60,538 nt of DNA from Priapulus caudatus (Eukaryota > Priapulida > Priapulimorpha > Priapulimorphida > Priapulidae). The notes under the pieces are model-generated. The model ran no database searches. It saw only the letters and a program-made list of their open reading frames with translations, and was not told where the DNA came from. The DNA lies in assembly GCF_000485595.1 (NCBI RefSeq), contig NW_014577090.1, positions 278,540 through 339,077 of the forward strand, in the 5' to 3' direction. Below are positions 36,301 to 46,945 of the stretch, piece after piece. Both the position numbers and the translations under genes were made by a program. The number at the start of each line of letters is the position of its first letter. Position 1 is the stretch's first letter.

Positions 36301-38442
36301 GATCGGAAAACCAGGTGACACCTAAATTCCACTTAAGAGATCAATGTGCACAATCAAATAAATGAAAGGTCAAGCTATAATAGAATACAGGATAAAAGGA
36401 TAACGAGTAAATAAGTAAAACACCAATTAGAATAGAATATGAATGGAAAATTACTCGGCCAGGCAGCTGACGTAATCGGCCTAAATGCGGCACGGCGTGT
36501 AAACAAACGGCCGGTACCTGGCAGAACAGACCGGTATATCCCAGTAAACAAGCGATGCCAGCTGGAATACCCCTGCTTAGTACTAGGGGAAAGGGGAAAA
36601 AGCACGTGACCAGGGAGCAACCAGGGAGTATATAACGCGCCCGAAAAGCCGTAGAAATCAGAACGCCGGGGCAGCAGCCCCTAGGAGAACCCAGGAGCAC
36701 TCGGAGAACCAAGGAGCCCTGCCTTGCCTATAGAAGCACTCAGGAGAACCAAGGAGCCCTGCCTTGCCTATAGGAGCACTCAGGAGAACCAAGGAGACCT
36801 GCCTTGCCTATAGGAGCACTCAGGAGAACCAAGGAGACCTGCCTTGCCTATAGGAGCACTCGGAGAGCCAAGGAGCGCTGGCTGCCTCATAAGCCCCAGG
36901 ATTACGAGGAACGCTGACCCGATGGGGGGCGGCACCCACCAATAGGAGCACTCACACGGGGAACACTCACCCAGTGTAGGAGAACTGGGGCAGTCACCGG
37001 GTAGCAGACGACGAGCGCAGTTCACCCTCCGGAGAAGAAAGAAGTGAGAAGATAGAAGAAGGAAGATAGAAGAGAGAAGGCAGAAGAGAGAAGGAAGAAG
37101 ATAGAAGAAAGAAGAAGGAAGAGAGAAGAAAGAAGATAGAAGAAGGAAGAGAGAAGGCAGAAGAAAGAAGAAAGAAGATAGAAGAGAGAAGAAGGAAGAT
37201 AGAAGAGAAAAGGAAGAAGGTAGAAGATAGAAGAAAGAAGATAGAAGATAGAAGACAGAAGACAGAAGATAGAAGATAGAAGATAGAAGAAAGAAGATAG
37301 AAGATAGAAGACAGAAGACAGAAGATAGAAGATAGAAGATAGAAGAAAGAAGATAAAAGATAGAAGAAAGAAGATAGAAGAGAGAAGGCAGAAGATAGAA
37401 GAAGGAAGAGAGAGAACAGAAGAGAGAAGGGAGACGACAGAAGAGAGAAGAGAGACGACAGAAGAAAGAAGACAGAAGATAGAAGAAAGAAAAAAGAAGA
37501 AGGAAGAAAGAATAAAGAAACAAGAATGAAGAAACAAGAATGAAGAAACAAGAAGGAACGAGAAACGGCGCGACGAATAGAGGAGGGAGGAGAACGCCGA
37601 CAGCATGTGCCGTTACGTCTTATTCTCACTGCCGACAATCTCAACAGATACGTCAGGTTCGCGTTCACGCCGAAGCACCTATATTTTTGCACGTAACCGT
37701 TCACTGGCCTTATGCCATAAAATATCATAGTTACGACAAATAGTCCGTCACGCAGTCAGACCACTCATAACGCGTCAGGTAACCACCAGGTACGATACTG
37801 CATAACTGTAGTGTGTGTATGAGCAATTAATAATTATAAAGCTACCGGTTCTGTATACTTAAGAACTTGCGTTGTGTTTATTTGCCTCTGTTTGTTTATT
37901 TCCTGCTGCCACGCAACACAGTCCCGCTTTGCCACCGGGAGCAAGAAATGATCCCGCAAAAACAATAGTGCATTCACACGCACATAATTCTCGTAGCGGC
38001 TACCCCTAGGTTAGCTCTACTTCTAGTACTATAGCCCGCGTACAGTTGCCGGTGGCAATTAACTGTACGCGGGCTATAGTACTAGAGCTACCCCTAGGTC
38101 CACTACAACATCATGGCATGAGATGGATGGATGGATGCATGGATGGATGGATGGATGGATGCATGGACGGATGCATGGATGGATGCATGGATGGATGCAT
38201 GGATAGATAGATAGTTCTATTTTTATTGGTATTTTCCTTTCAACCAAGCGGTCACCAACTGAGTAACGCCACTGATTTCCCCGGGCAACGCCGGGTATCC
38301 CGCTGGGTACTAATAGTAATAATACTAATACTAGGCCTACTTTCTTACCTTCGCTAGATGACGCACTCTTTTCTAACGATAGCACTTCGTATAGATTTAG
38401 CGTGCCGAATTCTTTTTTACATTGCGCTAGCAGGCCCTTCAT
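30390..38442 (-). CDS. DNAJC9: DnaJ homolog C9, histone co-chaperone
   Basis: J-domain co-chaperone that recruits HSP70 to histones H3-H4 in the nucleus. Exons, 5' to 3': 38349-38442, 33754-33906, 33449-33568, 32610-32718, 31205-31307, 30390-30590. Phases join to a complete 259-residue protein (human 260). The J domain spans about residues 14-84 ([20 protein letters not shown] triad at 44-46, [13 protein letters not shown]). The conserved [20 protein letters not shown] follows, then [20 protein letters not shown], a coiled basic helix and a lysine-rich C-terminus ([11 protein letters not shown]), a likely nuclear signal. The ATG at 38442 was chosen over one 21 bp upstream because [14 protein letters not shown] aligns with the family start. 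Intron 1 is 4.4 kb and repeat-filled. It shares a short divergent promoter with CHM. Confidence 0.97.
30957..31028 (+). repeat. Dispersed repeat family, copy 2
   Basis: GTGAGCTTGACCAACCTAGT through CCTATAGGTTAATT, matching 3945-4020 and 43551-43637. Lies in a DNAJC9 intron, antisense to the gene. Confidence 0.65.
33076..33293. mobile_element. Foldback MITE family B, copy 2, telomere-like core
   Basis: GGGGTCGTTGTCGTATCAGG and its complement form the ends, with GGTTAGGGTTAGGGTTAGTG in the core. It is 218 bp; the size difference from copy 1 is mostly an extra GTACACTTCTGTAGTACAAG block. In DNAJC9 intron 2-3 region, without effect on exons. Confidence 0.82.
34331..34530. mobile_element. Fragment related to the element at 51694-51983
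   Basis: Shares GGGCGTAAATCC/GGCGTATCC starts, GGGGCATGCCCC-like text and AAAACACTTTTCATGAC with the element in the PDS5 gene. No coding capacity. It lies in DNAJC9 intron 1. Confidence 0.5.
34733..34851. other. Assembly gap
   Basis: 119 N bases, followed directly by a CAATT pentamer repeat (34852-34889). It lies in DNAJC9 intron 1. Confidence 0.99.
34946..34996 (+). repeat. tRNA-like SINE head fragment
   Basis: GGCGCAGTGGCCTAATCGCT has the form of a tRNA D-arm / A box, followed by CCGTCTCCTACACCGGGATT. No B box remains. Probably a truncated tRNA-derived SINE. Confidence 0.35.
35011..35065. repeat. GGGAT/GGCAT pentamer array, left part
   Basis: GGGATGGGATGGGATGGCAT-type units. Together with 36094-36200 it brackets the long foldback element. 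Confidence 0.85.
35066..36093. mobile_element. Long-armed foldback element inserted in a pentamer satellite
   Basis: Two complementary arms of about 430 bp (35066-35490 and 35660-36093) start CACAGGCACTT and end AAGTGCCTGTG, separated by about 170 bp of unique sequence. Within the arms are matching blocks such as ATTCGCTCGACGCTCGCTTG and TGTGTCACGCGAAATCACAC. Arms match well but not perfectly. GGGAT/GGAAT repeats flank both ends, so it seems to have inserted in that array. No transposase. It lies in DNAJC9 intron 1. Long inverted ends suggest a Mutator-like or foldback element, unproven. Confidence 0.8.
36094..36200. repeat. GGGAT/GGAAT pentamer array, right part
   Basis: GATGGGATGGGATGGAATGG units with single-base variants and a GATATCATATC interruption. 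Confidence 0.88.
36685..36885. repeat. 40-bp tandem repeat
   Basis: About five copies of AGGAGAACCAAGGAGMCCTG plus CCTTGCCTATAGGAGCACTC, period 40 bp, in DNAJC9 intron 1. A TATATAACGCGC box sits upstream at about 36628. Confidence 0.9.
37028..37560. repeat. Purine-rich 7-bp array (AGAAGAT/AGAAGAA)
   Basis: About 530 bp almost wholly A and G with an occasional T, built on AGAAGAT, AGAAGAA and AGAAGGA units. The minus strand gives spurious 190-250-codon frames ([11 protein letters not shown]). Such polypurine tracts can form triplexes and stall polymerases (general knowledge). Confidence 0.93.
38012..38090. repeat. Hairpin with 38-bp arms
   Basis: TAGTACTATAGCCCGCGTAC with CAGTTGCC pairs with GTACGCGGGCTATAGTACTA. 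A diverged half-copy (CTCTAGTATTATAGCCC...GGTACAGTTGCC) occurs at about 14319-14352, so it belongs to a repeat family. It lies in DNAJC9 intron 1. Confidence 0.8.
38122..38212. repeat. (GGAT)n/(GCAT)n tetranucleotide repeat
   Basis: GATGGATGGATGCATGGATG units with a TAGATAGATAG end, about 130 bp from DNAJC9 exon 1. Confidence 0.9.
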
Positions 38443-38827
38443 TGTCACGAATAATACCGGCAATCACACACGTTGATAAGCATTCACCTGATAACTAAAA
38501 AATACCGAAAATATGCAAATTTAGGAAGATAAATATTATAACTAGAAAATCAAAACAAACCAAGGCGCGCGAAATTTTGCGCACCAGCGCCCTCTTTCGA
38601 ATAACATGTCACATTTAACTGGTTATTAATCTTTACGCAGTTTCAGTCTACTCTTTTATTATAGTACTTTTACCCTTACCTTTATGTACCTTTTAGCAAT
38701 GTTGATATACCTTTTTCAATATTAATAGAGTCATGTATTTACAAAATCAAAGGCAACCGAGCGAGGGCCCCAAATAATACGGACAGAAAATTCTCTACCA
38801 CACAGATGACATAAACAACAAGCAACC
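38443..38827. promoter_or_regulatory. Shared divergent promoter of DNAJC9 and CHM
   Basis: Only 385 bp separate the two start codons on opposite strands, so both transcription starts must lie here or in undetected 5' exons. No TATA box is obvious near either start; the CHM start has a good context (CAACCATGG). The region is AT-rich with short GC islands (CAAGGCGCGCG, GCGAGGGCCCC). Confidence 0.6.
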
Positions 38828-41800
38828 ATGGCTGACAACTTGCCAACCGAGTTTGATGCTATAGTCGTAGGAACAGGTACACTGCTGTCTGTTGGTTGTA
38901 GCTCATTTACTGCGTGCTACTTGTGTAATTAAATTATATATAAAGTTAAGTATCTAGACGCCACCGTGCGCAAGTAAATGTATTAGCCCCGTGAGTTGTA
39001 CGTAGCATATTTACTTTTTAGCATAACGACGTGGTTTATCTTTATGGGCAGTTGCCAAAATGAAACCACCCATAATATAGATATAGATATACTCATATAG
39101 ACATCGTTATTTACAGGAATGACCGAATGCATCCTTGCGGCAGCACTTGCGAGAATCGGGAAGAATGTACTTCACATCGACAGGTAAGTTCAAATGTGCA
39201 TCTTCAAAATTACCCACAAAGCAAAGGTTAGTTGGCATGCCACCTTTGCCAGGTTAGTTTACCTAGTTAACACTCAGCAACACACAGGAACTAATGCCTG
39301 ATAAGAAACAGATACTGAGATATGGACACATCGAAGATATGGTATGAATCCTCATTTTTACATCCTCTTTTGTAGAAACGATCATTATGGTGGAGACTGG
39401 GCTTCCTTTAACATGGACAGCATGAGGCGCTGGATAGCCAACCACAGGGTGAGTCGCCATCTATAATCCATGGTTATTGTAATGATAAGTATATATCCAA
39501 CAAAGGAACAAGAATCTTTTTCATCCACTGCAGGTGTGACTTCTCTAGACTTGTGAATCCTCATTAAAATACCATCATCATGTCTACACAATGAAAGCAC
39601 AACTGCAGCAGGGTGCGAAATTAACGCAAGTCCGGAATCAAATACTACCTGATTTACTGTCGGACTCCCTGATTTGACATATGCAGGAGTCTGTGTGACT
39701 CCCTGAAAATTCTGCTATACTAACTAGTTCGTTCCAGAGCACGGCCTCGTGGAATTACCGTATTTTTTCAGCAAATGTCCAAAGAAGATTGGGCAGACGT
39801 GCAACCGCATGAATCTTCAAAATAAGCACATGCATTATTGTTAATATCTTTAGTTTTGAACAGACTGCGGACTCCCTCATTTTGCTGAGGACTCCCTCTT
39901 TTTGAGGGCAGGGAGTCCGTTGGACTCCCTTGTTCAAAAGTTAATTTCTACCCCTGCTGCAGCTTTTTATTTTCAAATTATTTACAAATGTTTAAAAACG
40001 TGAATGTTTGCTGAAAATGTGTTGACTGATGTGTGATTATTGTCAGGGAGAGGAATGTCCACCATCCGTGATGGAAATACCTGAGTACTCTTCGCTCCTA
40101 CACTATCTATCTATCAATCCAAAGACTGAGAATGAGGAAGCTGCTGAGGAGAAGGAGAAACCCAGCCCAGCTTCACTTCTGCTGGAGGGAGAGCTGCTAG
40201 TAGAAGCGCGAATGGAGTCGTCAACTATAACCAACGTCGTTGAGAAAATATTTGTGAGGTGAGCGACTGACAAGAATTTAACCCGTTTTCACTAATGTCG
40301 TGTAGATTGATAGCATACATCACTAATGTGTTGGAACTGTCTTTGCTGTGCTCATTTTGTCGTGATGATGTTTACATAGGTCACACTACAGGGGTAGAAA
40401 TTAACTTTTGAACACGGGAGTCCAACGGACTCCCTACCCTCAAAAAGAGGGAGTCCGCAGTAAAAAGAGGGAGTTCGCAGTCTGAGGTTCAAAATGAAAG
40501 ATATTAATAATAACGCATATGTGCTTATTTTTAAGATTCATGCTGTTGCACATCTGCCAAATTTTCTTTTGACATTTGTTGAAAAAATACGGTAATTCCA
40601 CGAGGCCGTGCTCCGGAACGAACTAGTTAGTATGGCAGAATTTTCCGGGAGTCACACAGACTCCTGCGTATGTCAAATCAGGGAGTCCGACAGTAAATCA
40701 GGGAGTATTTGACTCCAGACTTCCATTAATTTCGCACCCTGCACTATTTATAGTAATTGGTGATTTTGATGACGTTCAGATGTTGTTTAATAGTGTTACA
40801 GCTGCCACAGCTGAACCGTTCCATCATATTTGCAATTTAGGGAGAAATCAGAAGTTGAAGTAAGCAAAGAGCCATCGGAGAGCGAACAGCAGGGTACAGC
40901 GGATACACAGCAATCGACGGAGACCGAACAGAAGGGCGTGACGAATGCGCAGCAGACGACAGCATCAGCAAGCAAAACTCACACCAACGAGGACGAGCAG
41001 GAACCTTCAGTAGAGTCTGTGATAGCAGAGGCACTTGCGTGTACTGAGGAGGAGATGAAGGAGGAGAAGGAAGAGGAGGATGAAAACAAAAGCGAGAGTG
41101 CAATGGACGAGGCAATAATGTGCACACCTTCATACGACACAGTCCCGACAGGCGCAGACGCGCAGGACACCCACATAATGAACAGCACCTCAGAAACCCT
41201 CGAGCCTCAGCCGACCGCAGACGCCGACGCGAGAGTCGGAACAGAGGAGAAGCCGGCGACGGAGCCTAGCTCTCAATCGCCGTTGTGTGACGCGCAGTCG
41301 GTAGACGACGACAGTGAGTCGACAGCTCCAGTCGCAGACGCGGACGCGGGTGCCATCACTGACGCGGACACGAAATCCGCCGCAGGCTCCATCACCGACA
41401 CGGCCGAAGCAGCCGCCGCCGTTGCCAACGCTGCCGCCTCTAGTCCGGCGCAGGCGGACGCCGCCGCTGCCGCCGCGGAGTGGACGATGGAGAGGATCAT
41501 GAAGCGGTGGCGGCGCTTCAACCTCGACCTCGAGCCGAAGCTGCTGTTCTCGCGTGGCTCGCTCGTTGAGCTGCTCGTCTCGTCGAACATCGCGCGCTAT
41601 GCCGAGTTCAAGATCCTCACGCAGGTGCTGACGCTGCTGGATGGCAGGCTGGAACGGGTACGTAGTACACGCGTGCGTAGCTGCTGCTTCTGATTGAATC
41701 TTGTGGCAGGTTGAAAAGTGACGCGTGCATACCGATGTTGCTAACGGCAGGCTGGAACGGTAGGTAGTAACACGTGTGCGTCGCTGTCTGCTGCTGCTTG

Positions 41801-44800
41801 AATCTTGTGGCAGGTTGAAAAGGGAGCCGTGCGTAGGCCGCTGTTGCTAGACGCGGCAACTGGAACGGGTAGGTAGTACACCAGTGCATCACTGCTGCTG
41901 CTGCTGCTTGAATCTTGTGGCAGGTTGAAAAGGGACGCGTGCATAGCCGCTGTTGCTAGACGGCAGGCTGGAACGGGTACGTAGTACGCGCGTGCGTAGC
42001 TGCTGCTGCTGCTTGAATCTTGTGGCAGGTTGAAAAAGGAACGCGTGCTAGCCGTCTGTTGCTAGACGGCAGGATGGAGCGGTAGGTAGTACACTGCGTA
42101 CGTAGTTGCTGCTGCTCTGATTGAATCTTGTGGCAGGCGGTAAGGGACCGTGCGTAGCCGCTGTTGCTAGACGGCAAGCTGGAATGGGTACGTTAGTACA
42201 CGCGTACGTAGTTCTGCTGCTGCTTGATATCTTGTGGCAGGCGCAAAGGTACTCGTGCGTAACCGCTGTTGCTAGACGGCAAGCTGGAACGGGTACGTAG
42301 TACACGCGTGCGTAGCCGCTGCTGCTGATTGAATCTTGTGGCAGGCTGGAACGGGTACGTAGTGTGTGTGTAGCCGCTGCTCCTGCTTAAATCGTGTGGC
42401 AGGCTGGAATAGGTACGTAGTATGTTGCGGCGGCATGAATCTCGAAGGAGCACTGGAATGTGTACGTACACACGTGATGAAGGAAATGTTTGCATTGTTG
42501 TCCTTCCAACTTACCTTCATGCACAGCTATGGGTTTACCGGTGGTTACAGGGTGTGATGTTCCTAATCTTGAAGGATGTTAATGCCAATCCCACCCTAAT
42601 ACGATCTGTGGTTTATACATAGAAATGTTCTTATTCCTAATAAATGAGTATCCTAACGTCGCCCCTAAACTCTACTGATTGCTAGTGGCATGCAACAAAA
42701 TTGTCAACACCAAGTTTCTCTACATTAATATTTAGAGCATTGGACCAGCTTTGGGATTATTCCTTCAATTCCTACAGGTTCCGTGTTCGAGAGCAGACGT
42801 CTTCAGCAGTAAGAAGGTGTCGGTGATCGAGAAGCGAATGCTGATGAAGTTCATACAGTTCTGCCTAGGCTATGAGAACACACCGGCAGAGTATGCAGGT
42901 GAGAGATTCTGCATCTAGGTATGTTGTCGGCAAAAATACAAATTTGGTGAAAGAAATTCACATGGACAAAGCTTTATTCGCTGCTCAGTAGCACCAGCAT
43001 CTATTGAGCTGCAGATATGAAGAAATGTACACTTATTACTGTTTTAACGTCTTTAATATCAATCTTTTCTGGCATTCTGAACTGCAAGAATGTTGTTTGT
43101 CGCCCTTATAATTCACCATGATTCCGCTAATCGTAAAACTATAGGTTTTGAGGACCGACCGTTCTCCGAGTTCCTCATGTCGCGGAAGCTCACTCCGAAC
43201 CTGCGCCACTTTGTGCTTCACTCCATCGCCATGGTAACCGAGGACTGCCCGACAGAGCGTGCGCTTGGGGAGACGAGACGCTTTCTACAGTCTCTCGGGC
43301 GGTTTGGCAATTCGCCGTTCCTCTGGCCGATGTATGGGAGTGGCGAACTCCCTCAGTGCTTCTGCAGGTACGCTAGTGCTGTCGTCACATGTACCAGGTG
43401 TCAGCAGATGTACAGTTTAAATTGTACACAAAGGGCTGTTCAAGAGAAAACCCCTAAATGTGCCCGCCTGTCAAAAATAATGCTTGGTAATGAAGTGTCA
43501 TATAGAAGTCGACATTTTGGCATGGGCACCAAAAACCAAGTACAAGCAGGGTGAGCTTGACCAACCTAACAACAATGTTCAAGCAGGACTTCATTCGCTA
43601 ATGGGTTAGCTCACTTAGATGGTTAGGTTAATTGGTGGTTACTACGCGATGACCTGGTTGGTATGTTTGTAGGTTGTGTGCTGTGTTCGGCGGTATCTAC
43701 TGCCTCCGCCGCATGCCGCAGTGCGTCGTCATCGACGCGGCGTCGAACCGCTGCAAGGCAATCGTCTGCAATGAGAACCAGAGGATCAGCTGTGATTGGT
43801 TGATTATGGAGGCGAGCTACGCACCTGAGCAGTACGTGCCGAGACCAGAGACGCGCAGGAGCATATCCCGGGCCATTCTCATTACAGGTATCGTCAGCGC
43901 GCGGGGGGCGATGCCGTGTACGTGTGATTAACGATGTAGGTTAATAACTTATTTTATATATAACAGATGTCATTTATCTTGAGCAGTAGGCTATGGAGTG
44001 TAGTTTACTTAGTACGTCTGTGCAATTTCTGTGCAAAAAATACAGCTTTTTCATAAGTTTACCTCATAAAAAGGTATCATGATCAAATTGATGTACACAA
44101 AGATATTCAATCAGTAACCTCTGCAAAATTAGTAAATGTCTTCATGTACATTAATATTTGTAAAACAATTGCATACTATGATTTACATAGTTTCATATCA
44201 AGTATAAACTCTGATACTTTTATTGCTATGCGATGTAATATAACTTACAAGTCGATGAGAAATTGAGAATAGTTAGAATTACTAAACTCTAAATCACCCC
44301 AGTGGTCGTGACAACAACGTGATGACTTTCCCCTCATTAATCACACATCATTAACCCATTCGATAAATACCCCACAACGTGAACCTCGTGCTTCGTTAGC
44401 CTCAAGCGATTGACTATCGTAGTTACGATCATACGAACGAATGAAATCTATTGTCGACGACCGTAATTATTGTTTCCTCCTGGTAGATGGCGCTCTGCTG
44501 AAGGAGAAGCAGGAGCAGCTGACGTTGATGAGTCTGCCGGTGGGGATGCCCGGCCGCTCGCCCGTGCGTCTGCTCGAGCTCGGCCCGTCGACGATGGCGT
44601 GCCCCCGCGACCTCCGCATCGTCCACCTGACCTGCGTCGGCGGCGGCGACGCGCAACTCGACCTCGCGCCGACGATCGACAGGCTGTTCGCCGTCGCGGA
44701 GCCGCCGTCGGAGGCAGAGCGTGCGGCGCCACCTGGTGAGAGCGGCGAGCGGGAGACGATAGGCGGAGCGGCGGCGACGGAGGCAGAGCGTGCGGGGCCA

Positions 44801-46511
44801 CCTGGCGGGAGCGACGAGCAGGAGACGACGGGCGGAGTGGCGGCAATGGAGGCAGAGCTTTTGGCGCCGCCTGGCGGAAGCGGCGAGCGGGAGGCGGCGA
44901 GCGGGGCGGTGGCGGCGGAGGATCGGGGGGAGACTGATGACGGAAAGCCGAAGCTGCTGTGGTCGTTGTTCTTCAACTGTCAGGATACTACCGACGAGCT
45001 GGCAGTGAGCGAAGACTGCCCGGACAACGTCGTCGTCTGCGGCGGGCCGGACTGGACGCTGGACTTTGAGCACTCGGTGCAGGAGGTGGGTTACTGTCCA
45101 CGTGAGTGTGAGTATTAAGTGTGTGCGTGTGTGTGTGTGTGCACGTTCGTGCATCCATGTGTGTCTGCGTGCATTGTGAGTTTGCATGCACGCTTGTGCG
45201 TGTGCGCACACGCACGTGTGTGTGTGCATGCGTGCGTGCGTTCGTGCCTGCGTGTTTGTGCGTGTGCGTACGTGCATGCATGAATGTGTGTGCATATATG
45301 TGTGTGTGTGCGTGTGCGCATGCACTTGCATAATTAATTAGGATGTCATGAGAAAATCGAACACAAAGAGCTAGTGAAACAGTGTGCGTGTGGGTGCGTG
45401 CGTGTATGATTGCGTGCATATTAATGTTGATTGGTGATGTGTGATCATGAATGCATGATGTGTCGTTCAGTTGTTATGTGTCACTACACATGAAGAATGG
45501 CTCCAGGATTTCTCCCATTCATGCGTGCAGGCCAAGGACCTGTTTAGGAGGATCTGCCCGGACGAAGAGTTCCTGCCCAGAGCTCCGGACCCGGATGAGA
45601 TCGTGTTTGGGGATTACGAGAATCCCGCGCCTACGGATGGCTTCAGGGAGCTGGCGACTGACGCGGAGTCGAGGAACAACAACGGTGGCGGCCCCACTCC
45701 AGCAGCCGGTGAGTAATGCCGGTGGAATTTCGTTAACACCAAGGTAGACGCGAGGTTGATATTTCAAGGAGTGACGTAATAAAGATGTGAGATATACGAT
45801 AAATGTAATAGCAACATAGTGACGTAACGGACCTGTGTTTTTATAATATAATGGATACCGTAATTTATTACATAATGGTTCTTTGTTTTTATTCACCACT
45901 AATATTATGTCACTAATATAACGTAATATAGCACAACTTTAGGACATAATATTATAGATGTAAAATACATGATAAATGTAATGAGATAGTAACATAATAA
46001 TAACCTAAGAGAATGATGTAATAATGAAATCGGGGTATTAAATTAATTAATATACAAAAATTGCAGAGATGCATATTGTCGCTCGAAGTTCATCTGCATT
46101 TTTTTTTATGCCTTGACACCATCAACAACCATTGACAGCTGTTGTGTTGTTGTTACCCAGCTGGATAGATGGAGGGTCGAGTCATTATATTAATGTAAAA
46201 ATTGCTGTGTCATCTCATACAATTTCTATGAATAAAATACCTCAAGATCTCGTTAGGCAATAGATCAATGGAGTCTGGCTAAAGCAAGGAAGAAGTAGGG
46301 AAGTAAGGAATGAGATCAAGTCTGTGTCCTTCCTTTCACAGATGATGACAGAACTCCTGCACCCGCAGCAGTAGCGCCACCTGTCGATGTGACCCACGGT
46401 GAGATGGGCACGCACCAACCTGACAACGGAGGAGGTGGGTTTTATGAGCAGGAATCGGCAGTAGCGAAAGACAATTCAAGCAGACCCTCAACTGAAGAAG
46501 AACAGGATTAA
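38828..46511 (+). CDS. CHM: Rab escort protein (Rab geranylgeranyltransferase component A)
   Basis: Presents newly made Rab GTPases to geranylgeranyltransferase and delivers them to membranes; GDI-superfamily protein in the cytosol. Exons: 38828-38876, 39117-39183, 39376-39448, 40047-40258, 40841-41657, 42778-42898, 43145-43367, 43673-43887, 44487-45085, 45531-45708, 46342-46511; phases join to 907 residues (human REP-1 653). Landmarks: N-terminal [17 protein letters not shown] nucleotide-binding-like fold; [60 protein letters not shown] and [11 protein letters not shown]. The extra length is low-complexity: exon 5 encodes a glutamate/serine/alanine-rich stretch of over 200 residues, and exon 9 has about three copies of a 24-residue repeat ([19 protein letters not shown] type). 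Human REP-1 is also divergent and acidic at the exon 5 position. Exon 4 lies between inverted MITE copies; the exon 5 donor is embedded in a minisatellite. Confidence 0.97.
39609..39956 (+). mobile_element. hAT-like MITE, copy 1, left of CHM exon 4
   Basis: Starts CAGGGTGCGAAATTAA and ends TTAATTTCTACCCCTG, imperfect inverted ends. CTGCAG flanks both sides (39603-39608 and 39957-39962). The interior contains repeated GGACTCCCT blocks and no frame. Copy 2 lies in the opposite orientation at 40389-40741. Confidence 0.85.
40389..40741 (-). mobile_element. hAT-like MITE, copy 2, right of CHM exon 4
   Basis: The near-complete reverse complement of 39609-39956 (CAGGGGTAGAAATTAACTTT ... CGCACCCTG), flanked by CACTA on both sides (40384-40388 and 40742-40746). 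The differing flanks show two separate insertions rather than one duplicated block. Target duplications of 5-6 bp are shorter than the 8 bp usual for hAT, so the superfamily call is tentative. Confidence 0.85.
41634..42430 (+). repeat. Minisatellite that multiplies the CHM exon 5 donor site
   Basis: Units of about 100-110 bp (the last two shorter) each carry a copy of the exon end and donor, GGCAGGCTGGAACGGGTACG type, followed by TAGTACACGCGTGCGTAG, a GCTGCTGCT run and TTGAATCTTGTGGCAG. Besides the true donor at 41658, eight donor-like copies lie near 41760, 41866, 41980, 42079, 42184, 42287, 42354 and 42411. The unit also ends in a pyrimidine-poor GTGGCAG that looks like an acceptor. Confidence 0.9.
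43551..43637 (+). repeat. Dispersed repeat family, copy 3
   Basis: GTGAGCTTGACCAACCTAAC through GATGGTTAGGTTAATT, matching 3945-4020 and 30957-31028. Located in the CHM intron before exon 8. Confidence 0.65.
45117..45330. repeat. (GT)n-rich degenerate microsatellite
   Basis: GTGTGCGTGTGCGCAC-type alternating purine-pyrimidine sequence directly after CHM exon 9, with Z-DNA-forming character. It creates spurious histidine/threonine-rich minus-strand frames. Confidence 0.9.
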
Positions 46512-46939
46512 ACTAATCGAGAAGAAGGCTGCAGGTATGCAAGGATGAGCAGAGAAGATAAGATTTGGCTAGAAGCCTTGTGTGGTTGAACAAAGCAGAT
46601 TAGCCATAACTCACAGCCCGTGTGGAGCACCAGCATGAACATGTCACATACTATATAGTATGTGATATACATGTGTTCATGGTACTAGTAACAGCAAAAT
46701 ACGATATCAGCTTCCTATAAATTATACGCATAGCCTATAAAGTTGTATCGCTGCGACTGGCATATAGACAACTATCCGGAATATGTGTATTCCTTATTGA
46801 TATTTGATTCGATAAGACTTCGGATGCAATTGATTGCTTTTGTGTCATTCCTTCAGGTATATATTCATTTCTCTTGTTGGTCAGGTATCGCTTTGGTACA
46901 GTGTACAATCATGCTATTCATTATTATTGTTAAAGAGTT

Positions 46940-46945
46940 AATAAA
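46940..46945 (+). terminator. Candidate poly(A) signal of CHM
   Basis: AATAAA 429 bp after the CHM stop, followed by TGTGTGTTCTG, a GU-rich element suitable for cleavage. Confidence 0.55.

Noticed and set aside
36780-37728. Minus-strand frames of 190-250 codons rich in [11 protein letters not shown]
   Set aside because: Products of the 7-bp purine array; overlapping frames read the same repeat, and none resembles a protein.
44429-45331. 300-codon minus-strand frame
   Set aside because: Antisense to CHM exon 9 and the following GT microsatellite.
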